DNA from: JAPLSN01 sp964482955
GTDB taxonomy: Bacteria; Spirochaetota; Spirochaetia; Treponematales; UBA12059
Assembly: GCA_964482955.1 (NCBI GenBank)
Contig: CAYZZW010000009.1
Location: 1-64,000, forward strand
DNA length: 64,000 nt
Reading direction: 5' to 3'
Made by a program: the position numbers and the translations under genes
In this document: positions 50,534 to 60,104 of the stretch, piece by piece
How positions within the stretch are numbered: position 1 is the stretch's first letter
Layout: each line of letters opens with the position of its first letter
Notes under the pieces: model-generated
Seen by the model: the letters and a program-made list of their open reading frames with translations, nothing else
What the model was told of the DNA's origin: nothing
Databases searched by the model: none

Positions 50534-53500
50534 ATGAAACGTGGAAGGTTGACCGTCGTCGCGATCGTCGTCGCGCTGGCCCTGGTCGCGGGGTGCGCGC
50601 CGAAAACGGCGCTTCGCGCGCCCGATCCCCTGTTCGTGCAGGCGCACAGCGCCGGCATCGTCGGGCGGAGTTCCGACATCACGGTGGTGCTCACGGGCGC
50701 CCGAGCGGCGGAAGCCGGAACGGTGCTGGCCCGGTCGCCCTTCCGCTTCGATCCGCCCATCCCGGGCAAGGCCGTGTGGACGGACTCTCGCACGGTCTCG
50801 TTCAAGCCGAACAAGGCGTTGCCCGCGGGGCAGCGTTACCGCGCGGTCTTCGAGTTCGAGCCCTTCGAGGGCAAGGCGTCGTCGGGCCGCTACTTCACCT
50901 TCGAGTTCGAGACGGCGAAGCCCTTCGTCACGGTCGATTTCGGTCTCCTGCGCGCGGCGCGCTCGGGCGGGCTCGAGCTGTCCGGTGTGCTCTCCGCGAG
51001 CGACGCGCCCTCCGACGAGCTCGTCGAGAAGGCGCTCGGCGCGAAGGTCGGCGGCGCGGCGCTGCCGGTGGCGTGGACGCACAACGGCGACGGCACGCAC
51101 GCCTTCACGGTGTCCGGCATCGAGCGCGCGCAGGCGGAGCGGACGCTGATCGTGAAGTGGGACGGCGCGCCGCTCAAGGCCGCCTCCCGCGGCGCCGAGC
51201 GCTTCCGCGTGCCGGCTGCCGGGACCTTCGAGCTCCTCTCCGTGGCGCCCGCCGCGGACGCGGCGGACTGCGTCGAAGTTGCCTTCAGCGCGCCGGTGGA
51301 TCCCTCGCAGGACTTCCGCGGGCTCATCGGCGTCGACGGCGTGCGCGACCTCCGCTACCAGGCGGACGGAGGCCTCGTGCGCGTGTACGCGTCGGCCACC
51401 TGGCCCGACAAGGCCACCGTCCGCGTTGAGCGCGGCCTCCGCGGCCAGGGCGGCGAGACCCTGGAAGTGCCGGCGGCCGCCAGCGTGGACATGGTCTGGA
51501 CCGTGCCCGCGGTGCGCTTTCCCACGAAGGGCGTGATCCTTCCGAGCCGGGGACTCGCGACCGGTTCGCTCATGTCGACGAAGGGGCCGAGCATCCCCAT
51601 CGACACCGTGAACCTGGCGGCGGTGGTCGTCGAGGTGTTCCGCGTCTACGGCGACAACATGCTCCAATTCCTCCAGGTGAACGACCTGGCCGGCACGAAG
51701 GAACTCGTCCGCGTGGGCGAGCTCGTGTCGCGCCGCACGGTGGACCTCGGCTGGAAGGACACGTGGAAGAACGAGTGGATCACCCACGAGCTCGACCTGT
51801 CCGACATCGTCAAGAAATATCCCGACGGGATGTTCCAGGTGCGCCTGACCTTCGGCCGCTCCCACATCCGCTACGTCTGCCCGAACGACCACGACTTCAG
51901 CGCGCTCAAGTTCCCCGAGCCGGCCGTTATGGACAAGTCGGGCGACGAGGACAGCTACTGGGACTGGTCGGAAAACTACGCGGGCATGAACTACCAGGAA
52001 GCCTACCGGAACCGCCAGGATCCCTGCCATCCGGGCTTTTACCTGCCGATGTACGGCCACGACATCGCCGCGCGCAAGAACGTCCTCGTCTCCGACATAG
52101 GCCTCCAGGCCAAGCGCGATTCCGACGGCGCGTGGCACGTGACGGCGGCCAACCTCCGCACCGTCCAGCCGATCGCGGGCGCGAAGGTATCGCTCTACAA
52201 CTACCAGCAGCGCGAGCTCGTGTCCGGCGTCACGGACGCGAAGGGCATGGTGACGCTCAAGTCCGCCGCCCAGCCGTACGTGCTCGCGGCGCAGGCTGAC
52301 ATCCCCCTCGACGGCGCCAAGGCTGCCGCGAAGCAGTACACGTGGATGCGCGTCGATCCGGGCCAGGCCCTGGCGACGAGCCATTTCGACACGGGCGGCG
52401 ACAAGACCGCGGCCGGCGTGAAGGGACTCATCTACGGCGAGCGCGGCGTGTGGCGCCCCGGCGACGACATGCACCTCGTCTTCGTCCTCTTCGACCGCGA
52501 AAGGCGCGTGCCGGCGGACCATCCCGTGATGTTCGAGCTCGAGAATCCGCAGGGCCGCGTCGTGCAGAGCCTCGCGCTCGGCAAGGGCACGGGCGGCTTC
52601 TACAAGATCGACGCGCGCACGAACGCCGACGCGCCGACGGGCAACTACGTGGCGCGCGTCCGCGTGGGCGACCGCGTCTTCGACCGCGTCGTGAAGGTCG
52701 AGACGGTGATGCCGAACCGCCTCAAGCTGACCCTCGACTACGGTTCGGGCACTTCGATCAAGGCGGGCTTCTCCGAGCTCGGGCTCAAGGCCGCGTGGCT
52801 CCACGGTGCGCCGGCGTCGGGCCTCAAGGCGGACGTCTCCGTCGTCTTCGGCTCCGGCCAGACCTCCTTCACGTCGTACCAGGGCTACTCCTTCGACGAC
52901 GCGACGCGCCAGGTCAGCTCCGAGCGCTTCCTCCTCTTCGACGACTACCTCGACCAGGACGGCGAGGCGAAGGCGAGCGACTTCGAGCTCGACGGGCTCG
53001 AGACCGCCCCGGGCAAGCTCACCGCCTACTTCCTCTCGCGCGTGTTCGAGCCGTCGGGCGTCTTCTCGAGCGAGCAGTTCGCCGTCGACTACCATCCCTA
53101 CCGCCAGTACGTCGGCGTGAAGCCGCCCCAGGGCGACAAGCGCGGCATGCTGCTCACCGACCAGGACCAGCCCGTCGAGGTGGCCCTCGTGGACACGGAC
53201 GGCAAGCCCGTGCGCTCCGGCCGCGTGGAGATGTCGATCTACCAGATCCGCTGGCGCTGGTGGTGGGAAAAGGGCGAGGAAAACCTGGCGGAATACCAGG
53301 GCGAAGTCTTCAACCACCTCGTGCAGAAGGGCACGGCGAACGTCGTCAACGGCAAGGCCGTCTGGAACTTCAAGGTCGCCTATCCCTCGTGGGGCCGCTA
53401 CCTGATCCGCGCGGTCGACACGTCTTCCGGCCACGCCGCCACGAGCGTCGTGTACGTCGACTGGCCGGGCTGGGCGGGCAGGTCCAAGGGCGACGCGGGC

Positions 53501-56251
53501 GGCTCGGCCTTCATGCTGACGCTTTCCACGGACAAGACCGCGTACCAGGTCGGCGAGACCGCGAGCGTCACCTTCCCGTCGAACGCCGATTCGAAGGCGC
53601 TCGTGACGGTGGAACGCTCCGGCAAGGTGCTGTCCGAGGAATGGATCGCCTGTTCCAAGGAGACGACGACCTGGCGCCTGCCGCTCACCGCGGCGATGTC
53701 GCCCAACGTGTACGTGCACGTGGCCTTCGTCCAGCCGCACCGCCTGTCCGCGCCCGACTCGTCGGGCAACGACGCGCCCATCAGGCTCTATGGCGTGGTG
53801 CCCATATCGGTGGAAGATCCGGCCACGATCCTCGAACCCAAGGTGAAGGTGGCGGACACGCTCCTCCCGAGCTCGAAGACGCCCTTCCAGGTGTTCGAGG
53901 CCAAGGGCCGCGCCATGACCTACACGGTGGCGGTGGTGGACGAGGGGCTCCTCGGCATCACGCGCTTCAAGACGACCGACCCGAGGTCGCAGTTCTACAG
54001 GAAGGAAGCGTCGCTCCTCACGAGCTACGACATGTACGAACTCGTCGCCAACGCTTTCGCGGGCAAGCTCGAGACGCTCATCGCGCCGGGCGGCGGCGAC
54101 TTCGGCGACGCGGGGGGCGTGCGGAAATCCCAGCGCTTCCCGCCGGTCGTGCGCTTCTTCGGACCCTTCGAGCTCAAGGCCGGCTCGGTGGCGAACCACG
54201 CCCTCGAGCTCGGGCCCTACGTGGGCGCGGTGCGCTTCATGGTGGTGGCCGGCACGCCGCAGGGCGCGTACGGCGTCTTCGAGAAGGAAACGCCGGTGAA
54301 GGCGCCGCTCATGACCTTCGCCACGGCGCCGCGCGTCCTCTCCGTCGACGAAAAGGCGACGATACCCGTCACCGTCTTCTCGACGCTCGGCGCGAACGCC
54401 GCCGTCAAGGTCGACATCGAGGTCACCGGCCCCGCCAAGGTTTCGGGCGAGGCGAGCAAGGTCATCCGCTTCCCGCAGGACGGCGAGGGCGGGGCCGACT
54501 TCGACCTGGAGATCGGCGGGACGACCGGCGACGCCGTCATCACCGTGAAGGCGACGGGCGGCGGGCAGAGCGTGTCGCACACGATGACCGTGCCCGTGCG
54601 CTCCGTGGGCACGCCGGTCACCGTCGCGCGGAACGCGTCCCTGGATCCGGGCAAGGCTGCGGATCTGCGCATCGACTACCCGGGTCTCCCGGGCTCCAAC
54701 TCGCTCACCCTCGAAGTGTCGCGCTACAAGCCGATCAACCTGACCGGCAGGCTCGAATACCTCATCGGCTACCCGCACGGCTGCGCCGAGCAGACCACGT
54801 CCAAGGCCTTCCCGCAGCTCCTCCTCCCGGACATCGCCGACCTCACGCCCGCGCAGCAGCAGGCGTCGTCGTCGAACGTAGCTGCGGCGATCCAGAAGCT
54901 CACGAACTACCAGACCTCGTCGGGCGGCATGACCCTGTGGCCCGGCTCGAGCGAGGAGGACCGCTGGCTCTCCGACTATATCTTCCATTTCCTCACGCTG
55001 GCGAAGAAGCGCGGCTACGACGTGCCCGCGGGGCTGTACGACCGCCTCCTCGACTACCAGAAGGCGACCGCGGTGCTGTGGAACTCGTCGCGCGATTTCG
55101 ACAAGGCGATCCAGGCGTACCGGCTCTACGGCCTCGCGCTCGCCGGCGAGCCCGACATCGCCGACATGAACCGCCTCCGCGAATTCAAGCCGCTCCCCAC
55201 CCAGGCGGCGTGCCAGCTGGCCGCGGCCTACGCCAAGGCCGGCATGCGCGAGGTCGCGACCTCGGTGCTCGGAAACGGCTCAGTCGAGCCCGATTATTAC
55301 GACGGCATCGAATACGCGTACGGCAGCTCCCTCCGCGACACGGCGGTGATCCTCGACGCGCTCAACGCCCTCGGCGACACCGCGCGCGGCCTCCCGCTCT
55401 TCAACGAGATCGCGGACGCCCTCAACGAAGGGCGCGTGTGGTCCACGCAGGAAACCGCCTTCGCCTTCGTCGCCGCCATTCCATACGTGAAGACCACCGC
55501 CGCCGCGGCCGCGGGCTCCGCGGCCGTGACCTCCTCGAACGGCGTCCGCGTGCCGGTGAAGGTGGAGAAGGGCGTCACGCGCGTCGAGCTGGCCGCCGGC
55601 ACGGGCTCGACGGGATCGGTCAACGTGCGGAACGACGGGCAGGCGGCGCTTTACCTGCGCCTCGTGTCCACGGGCACGCCGAAGCCGGGCGACGAGCGCG
55701 ACGTCGAGGAAGGCCTCGGGCTCGGGGTGCGTTACGAGGACATGGAAGGAGACGGGGTCGATCCGGACGAGGTCGCGCTCGGCCAGGATCTCGTCGCGAT
55801 CGTGACGGTGTCGAACCTGACCGGCAAGCCGCTTTCCAACGTCGCCCTCACCATGCGCATGCCGTCGGGCTGGGAGATCGCCAACTTCCGCCTGACAGAC
55901 GCGCCCGGCACGGACGGCGAGTACGAGGAGGAAGGCGAAGGCTACTACGACGACTGGGGCGAATGGCATCCGCCGGTCAAAAAGGAGCCGCCCAAGCTCT
56001 TCGACTACCAGGACATCCGCGACGACCGGATCTACACCTATTTCGGCCTCGACGGCCGCACGGGTTCGAAGACCTTCAAGTTCTACCTGAACAAGACCTA
56101 CCGCGGCGTCTTCTACCTGCCCGCGGTGACGGCGGAGGCGATGTACAACGCCACGATCAACGCCGTCGCGAAGGGCCGCTGGCTCGGCGAGGCGAAGAAG
56201 CCCGGCGAAACCGTGACGCCGGGCAAGTCGCTCAACCAGCGCGGCAAATGA
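50534..56251 (+). CDS. Bacterial alpha-2-macroglobulin lipoprotein with thioester
   Basis: A 1905-residue lipoprotein (lipobox ALVAGC, Cys21). Ordered macroglobulin domains, a bait-like region and the thioester motif GCAEQ (Cys1417-Gln1420) in the thioester domain, which is followed by the helical alpha-toroid (DYIFHFLTLAKKRGYDVPAGLYDR) and a terminal receptor-binding-like beta domain. These proteins trap proteases in the periplasm. The acidic insert EYEEEGEGYYDDWGEWHPP near 1800 is unusual. AAAGGAG precedes the ATG. It is followed by a PBP1C gene, the classic pairing in which macroglobulin protects a cell whose wall repair enzyme acts next door. Confidence 0.94.
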   Translation: MKRGRLTVVAIVVALALVAGCAPKTALRAPDPLFVQAHSAGIVGRSSDITVVLTGARAAEAGTVLARSPFRFDPPIPGKAVWTDSRTVSFKPNKALPAGQRYRAVFEFEPFEGKASSGRYFTFEFETAKPFVTVDFGLLRAARSGGLELSGVLSASDAPSDELVEKALGAKVGGAALPVAWTHNGDGTHAFTVSGIERAQAERTLIVKWDGAPLKAASRGAERFRVPAAGTFELLSVAPAADAADCVEVAFSAPVDPSQDFRGLIGVDGVRDLRYQADGGLVRVYASATWPDKATVRVERGLRGQGGETLEVPAAASVDMVWTVPAVRFPTKGVILPSRGLATGSLMSTKGPSIPIDTVNLAAVVVEVFRVYGDNMLQFLQVNDLAGTKELVRVGELVSRRTVDLGWKDTWKNEWITHELDLSDIVKKYPDGMFQVRLTFGRSHIRYVCPNDHDFSALKFPEPAVMDKSGDEDSYWDWSENYAGMNYQEAYRNRQDPCHPGFYLPMYGHDIAARKNVLVSDIGLQAKRDSDGAWHVTAANLRTVQPIAGAKVSLYNYQQRELVSGVTDAKGMVTLKSAAQPYVLAAQADIPLDGAKAAAKQYTWMRVDPGQALATSHFDTGGDKTAAGVKGLIYGERGVWRPGDDMHLVFVLFDRERRVPADHPVMFELENPQGRVVQSLALGKGTGGFYKIDARTNADAPTGNYVARVRVGDRVFDRVVKVETVMPNRLKLTLDYGSGTSIKAGFSELGLKAAWLHGAPASGLKADVSVVFGSGQTSFTSYQGYSFDDATRQVSSERFLLFDDYLDQDGEAKASDFELDGLETAPGKLTAYFLSRVFEPSGVFSSEQFAVDYHPYRQYVGVKPPQGDKRGMLLTDQDQPVEVALVDTDGKPVRSGRVEMSIYQIRWRWWWEKGEENLAEYQGEVFNHLVQKGTANVVNGKAVWNFKVAYPSWGRYLIRAVDTSSGHAATSVVYVDWPGWAGRSKGDAGGSAFMLTLSTDKTAYQVGETASVTFPSNADSKALVTVERSGKVLSEEWIACSKETTTWRLPLTAAMSPNVYVHVAFVQPHRLSAPDSSGNDAPIRLYGVVPISVEDPATILEPKVKVADTLLPSSKTPFQVFEAKGRAMTYTVAVVDEGLLGITRFKTTDPRSQFYRKEASLLTSYDMYELVANAFAGKLETLIAPGGGDFGDAGGVRKSQRFPPVVRFFGPFELKAGSVANHALELGPYVGAVRFMVVAGTPQGAYGVFEKETPVKAPLMTFATAPRVLSVDEKATIPVTVFSTLGANAAVKVDIEVTGPAKVSGEASKVIRFPQDGEGGADFDLEIGGTTGDAVITVKATGGGQSVSHTMTVPVRSVGTPVTVARNASLDPGKAADLRIDYPGLPGSNSLTLEVSRYKPINLTGRLEYLIGYPHGCAEQTTSKAFPQLLLPDIADLTPAQQQASSSNVAAAIQKLTNYQTSSGGMTLWPGSSEEDRWLSDYIFHFLTLAKKRGYDVPAGLYDRLLDYQKATAVLWNSSRDFDKAIQAYRLYGLALAGEPDIADMNRLREFKPLPTQAACQLAAAYAKAGMREVATSVLGNGSVEPDYYDGIEYAYGSSLRDTAVILDALNALGDTARGLPLFNEIADALNEGRVWSTQETAFAFVAAIPYVKTTAAAAAGSAAVTSSNGVRVPVKVEKGVTRVELAAGTGSTGSVNVRNDGQAALYLRLVSTGTPKPGDERDVEEGLGLGVRYEDMEGDGVDPDEVALGQDLVAIVTVSNLTGKPLSNVALTMRMPSGWEIANFRLTDAPGTDGEYEEEGEGYYDDWGEWHPPVKKEPPKLFDYQDIRDDRIYTYFGLDGRTGSKTFKFYLNKTYRGVFYLPAVTAEAMYNATINAVAKGRWLGEAKKPGETVTPGKSLNQRGK

Positions 56252-56298
56252 ACGGCCGCCGCGGGACTCAGGCCCCGCGGCCCGATTCACATGGTCGA

Positions 56299-58710
56299 AT
56301 GAAATATCCTTTACTTGCGAAGGCCGCGTCCGCGCTCCGGGGCGCGGCCTTCCGCCGTCTCGAAAGCCGCTTGGGGCGCTTCTTGGTCGGGGCGATGAAG
56401 CCGGACCGCGCGCCGGCCTGGCTCGCGGCGCTGTCCTTCGCGCTCGTCTTCTGGTGCTCGCTGCCTTCGCCGCTCTTCGACTCGCCGTACTCCGCGTCCC
56501 TCTACGACCGCGAAGGGCGGCTCCTCGGCGCGCGCGCGGCGGCCGACGGGCAGTGGCGCTTTCCGCCCTCGGGCTCTCCGTCGGGACGGTTCGCCGCCGC
56601 GCTCGTCGAATTCGAAGACCGGCGCTTTTACGGCCACGCGGGCTTCGACCCGCGCGCCATCGCCCGCGCCTTCGTGGCCAACGCGAAGGCGGGCGAAGTG
56701 GTCGAGGGCGGCTCGACGCTCACGATGCAGACGATCCGCGTCTCGCGCCCGGGCAAGAAACGCACGGTGGTCGAAAAGGCGATCGAAGCGTGGCTCGCCG
56801 TGCGGCTCGAGCTCTCCACGTCGAAGCGCGGCATCATCGCGCTCTATGCCGCGCACGCGCCCTTCGGCGGCAACGTCGTCGGGCTCGAGGCAGCGAGCCG
56901 CCGCTATTTCGGGCGGCCGCCCGAGCGCCTCACCTGGGCGGAAGCCGCGGAGCTCGCGGTGCTTCCGAACGCGCCCGCCCTCGCGCATCCGGGGCGGAAC
57001 CGCGAACTCCTGTCCGCCAAGCGCGACGCCCTGCTCTCGCGGCTCGCGAAACGGGGCGTCATGCCGGCCGAGGAGCTTTCGCCCGCTCTCGCCGAACCGC
57101 TCCCGCTCGAGCCGTATCCGCTTCCGACCCTCGCGCCGCAGCTCCTCGACCGCGCGGTCCGCGAAGGCAAGACGGCGCGGCGTCCGCACCTGGCCACCAC
57201 GATCGACGCCGACCTCCAGGCGCGCGTGAACGCCGTCATGGCCCGGCAGGCCGCGCGCCTCGTCGGGCTCGGCGTGTCGAACGCGGCGTGCGTCGTCGCC
57301 GACGTCCGCTCGGGCGCGATCGTCGCGTACGTCGGCAACGCGACGGGCGACGGCCGCGAACGCTGGGTGGACTGCGCCGACGCCCCGCGCAGTTCCGGCT
57401 CGGCCCTGAAGCCCTTCCTGTACGCGGCCATGCTGGACTCCGGCGAGCTGACGCCCAAGATGATCTTCCCGGACATCCCCACGCGCATCGGATCGTTCAG
57501 CCCCGAGAACATGTCGAAGGAATACTCCGGCGCCGTCGCCGCGGAGGACGCCCTCGCGCGCTCGCTCAACGTGCCCTTCGTGCGCATGCTCCGCGCCCAC
57601 GGGATCGGGCGCTTCCACCGCGAGCTCCTCGGCTTCGGCTTCACGACCTTGAGACGCAAGGCGGACGACTACGGCCTCACGCTCGTCATCGGCGGCGGCG
57701 AGGTGACGCTCGTCGAGCTGGCGGGCGCGTACGCCGCCTTCGCGCGGGCGGCGTTCTCCGGAGGAACGGCGACGGCGGTGACGCCGCTCCGCTACGAGGC
57801 GGACGCCCCGTCCGCGAAAGGCTCGCCCACGCCCGTATCGGCGGAAGCCGCCTACCTGACGCTCGAAGCCCTGCTCGAGGTGCGGCGCCCCGACGAGGAG
57901 GCGTCCTGGCAGGACTACGCGAGCTCGCGTCGCGTCGCGTGGAAGACCGGAACCAGCCAGGGACTCCGCGACGCCTGGGCGGTCGGCGTCTCGGGATCGC
58001 ATGTCGTGGCCGTGTGGGCGGGCAACGCGACGGGCGAGGGCCGGCCCGCGCTCCGCGGCTCGCAAGCCGCCGCGCCGATGCTCTTCGACGTCTTCGGCCT
58101 CTTGCCGCCATCTCCGTGGCCCGAAGCGCCGGCCGGCGGTTTGTCGTTCCGCACCTTGTGCGCGGATTCGGGCTACGCCGCCACCGACGATTGCCCGCGA
58201 TCGATCCGCGTCGCCCTTCCCGCGAAGGCCGTGCCGCCCGGGCCCTGTCCCTACTGCCGTTCGATGCTCGTGAGCGCGGACGGCAAGCGCCGGCTCGACG
58301 CGACCGATCCGGAAGCCGCGACGGGACGCCTCGAAAGGCGTTTCGTGCTGCCGCCCGCCCTCGAGTGGTACTTCCGCCGCGGCCGACTCGACTACCGGCC
58401 GCCGCCTCCGTGGAAGGACCCGACGCGCGCGCTCGCGGAGCGTCCCTTCGATCTCGTCGTCCCCGAGGAAGGCGCGCGCATCTACGTACCCGTCGAACTC
58501 GACGGCTCGGAGGGCAAGGTGGTCTTCGAGGCGGTGCATCGCCGTTCCGGCGGAAAGCTGTTCTGGCACCTCGACGGCGAGTACCTCGGGTCCACGACCG
58601 GCGAACATCGCATCGAGCTCCGCCCGGGAGAGGGAACGCACGTCCTCACCGTCGTCGACGCGGACGGCCGCAGCCTCGTCCGTTCCTTCGAGTGCCTCCA
58701 CGAGCGTTGA
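56299..58710 (+). CDS. pbpC: Penicillin-binding protein 1C (bifunctional)
   Basis: An 803-residue class A PBP. One membrane helix (about 42-58), a glycosyltransferase domain with catalytic Glu106 in FEDRRFYGHAGFD and GGSTLTMQTIRV, a transpeptidase domain with the SxxK at Ser368-Lys371 (SALK), SLN and WKTGTS, and the PBP1C-specific C-terminal beta domain (from about 680). Makes and cross-links peptidoglycan on the outer face of the inner membrane. The ATG has no Shine-Dalgarno but overlaps a three-codon ORF (ATG GTC GAA TGA at 56291-56302), and a CCGCGGG/CCCGCGG hairpin lies between it and the macroglobulin stop. Confidence 0.95.
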   Translation: MKYPLLAKAASALRGAAFRRLESRLGRFLVGAMKPDRAPAWLAALSFALVFWCSLPSPLFDSPYSASLYDREGRLLGARAAADGQWRFPPSGSPSGRFAAALVEFEDRRFYGHAGFDPRAIARAFVANAKAGEVVEGGSTLTMQTIRVSRPGKKRTVVEKAIEAWLAVRLELSTSKRGIIALYAAHAPFGGNVVGLEAASRRYFGRPPERLTWAEAAELAVLPNAPALAHPGRNRELLSAKRDALLSRLAKRGVMPAEELSPALAEPLPLEPYPLPTLAPQLLDRAVREGKTARRPHLATTIDADLQARVNAVMARQAARLVGLGVSNAACVVADVRSGAIVAYVGNATGDGRERWVDCADAPRSSGSALKPFLYAAMLDSGELTPKMIFPDIPTRIGSFSPENMSKEYSGAVAAEDALARSLNVPFVRMLRAHGIGRFHRELLGFGFTTLRRKADDYGLTLVIGGGEVTLVELAGAYAAFARAAFSGGTATAVTPLRYEADAPSAKGSPTPVSAEAAYLTLEALLEVRRPDEEASWQDYASSRRVAWKTGTSQGLRDAWAVGVSGSHVVAVWAGNATGEGRPALRGSQAAAPMLFDVFGLLPPSPWPEAPAGGLSFRTLCADSGYAATDDCPRSIRVALPAKAVPPGPCPYCRSMLVSADGKRRLDATDPEAATGRLERRFVLPPALEWYFRRGRLDYRPPPPWKDPTRALAERPFDLVVPEEGARIYVPVELDGSEGKVVFEAVHRRSGGKLFWHLDGEYLGSTTGEHRIELRPGEGTHVLTVVDADGRSLVRSFECLHER

Positions 58711-58787
58711 CCGGCGCGTAAACGCGGGCGCGGGCGCGGTCGGGCCGGCCGTCGACGCGGGCGCGCTTCCCTGTTAGTATCGCGGGC

Positions 58788-60104
58788 ATGAAGCGATACC
58801 TGCCCGTCGCCCTCGCGGCGTTCTTTCTCTCACTTCTCCCGGTCCGGGCCGATCCGGCCGGCACCATCGACCCGGCCTGGCGCGGCGTCTGGGAAGGCTC
58901 CGTCGAGATGGAGGACGGCAAGCTCCCCATCACGGCGCGCGTGCACGAGCGCGGCGTCCTCGTCGACCTGCCCCTGCAGAACGTGTACGGTTTTCCGGCC
59001 GAAGCCCTGTCCACGCCGACGGAGCTCGTCTTCACGATCAACGGCGCCGGCGATCCCTTCATCTTCGCCTGCGCGTTGGGCGCTCCCGCGACGCCGGGCG
59101 GCTTGACGGGCGCTTCTCCCGCGCCGTCCGCCGCGCCGGGCCAGCGCACCGCTTCGGGGAAATTCCAGCGGGGCGATTCGACCGCGCCGCTCTACTTCGT
59201 GTTCTCCTCGTTCCAACCCGATCCCGCTTCGGTCTTCGCGTTCGAGGGAAAGGGCGGCCGGCTCCGCGGCACGCTCGCGCTCCCGAAGGACGGCGCCGCG
59301 AAGCCGCCCGTCGTCATCCTGCTCGCGGGGGCGGGCAACGCGGACCGCGACAACAACAACTACGCGGTGCCCGGGCGCAACGACGGTTTCCGCCAGCTGG
59401 CCGCCGCGCTCGCCGCCGGGGGCGTCGCGAGCTGCCGCTACGACAAGCGCGGCACGGGCGAGTCGGCGTACCTGGTGCCGAGCGAGGATCGCCTGGTCTT
59501 CGCCGATTTCGTGGACGACGCCGCGGCGTGCGTGCGCTCGATCCGCGCGACGGGACGCTTCGGCCGCGTGTACCTCTTCGGTTACGCGGAAGGGGCGCTC
59601 GTCGCCGCCGCCGCGGCCGCGCGCGAAAAGGTCGACGGCGTGGTGGCGGTCTGCGCCTCGGGGCGCGGCATCAAGCGGGTCATCGAGGACGAAAGCGCGG
59701 ACGTCCCCGACGAGTACCGGAAGGAGATGGCCGCCATCTTCTCGGAACTCGGCGCGGGGCGCTACGTCGAGACGGTGAGTCCCTACCTCGCGCGTTTCTT
59801 CAGGCGGAGCTTCCAGCCCTACCTCGCGTCGTGGCTGCGCTTCGAACCCGTGGCGGCTTTCCGGGCCGTGCCCTGCCCGGTGGTCTTCCTCTGGGGCGAG
59901 CGCGACGTCCAGGTCGGGCCCGCGGACTTCGTGCCTCTGCAGGAAGCGATGCCGGACTCGCGCGTCGTGATGGTGGAGGGGATGAACCACGTGATGAAGG
60001 CCGTCTCCATCGACCTCGAGGAAAACTACGCCGCGTTCGGCGATCCGGACTTCCCGCTCGCCCCGAAGCTCGTCGAGGAGACGCTCGCGTTCATCGGAAG
60101 ATGA
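58788..60104 (+). CDS. Exported alpha/beta-hydrolase-fold protein lacking the nucleophile serine
   Basis: A 438-residue protein with a signal peptide (residues 1-21), an N-terminal beta domain (about 25-150) and an alpha/beta hydrolase domain (165-438) of the DUF3887/BAAT-type esterase kind. The nucleophile elbow reads GYAEG at 265-269, with Ala267 where Ser is expected (GHSEG in relatives). The Asp (WGERDVQVG) and His (EGMNHVMKA) of the triad are present. So it is either catalytically dead or uses another mechanism. TAGTAT lies 7 nt before the ATG. Its 3' end overlaps the convergent lipoprotein gene by 14 bp. Confidence 0.84.
   Translation: MKRYLPVALAAFFLSLLPVRADPAGTIDPAWRGVWEGSVEMEDGKLPITARVHERGVLVDLPLQNVYGFPAEALSTPTELVFTINGAGDPFIFACALGAPATPGGLTGASPAPSAAPGQRTASGKFQRGDSTAPLYFVFSSFQPDPASVFAFEGKGGRLRGTLALPKDGAAKPPVVILLAGAGNADRDNNNYAVPGRNDGFRQLAAALAAGGVASCRYDKRGTGESAYLVPSEDRLVFADFVDDAAACVRSIRATGRFGRVYLFGYAEGALVAAAAAAREKVDGVVAVCASGRGIKRVIEDESADVPDEYRKEMAAIFSELGAGRYVETVSPYLARFFRRSFQPYLASWLRFEPVAAFRAVPCPVVFLWGERDVQVGPADFVPLQEAMPDSRVVMVEGMNHVMKAVSIDLEENYAAFGDPDFPLAPKLVEETLAFIGR

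Noticed and set aside
50351..54988. A 1545-codon open frame opposite the alpha-2-macroglobulin gene
   Set aside because: Composition is low-complexity Arg/Glu/His/Val and it runs into the repeat element; it is an antisense shadow caused by high GC.
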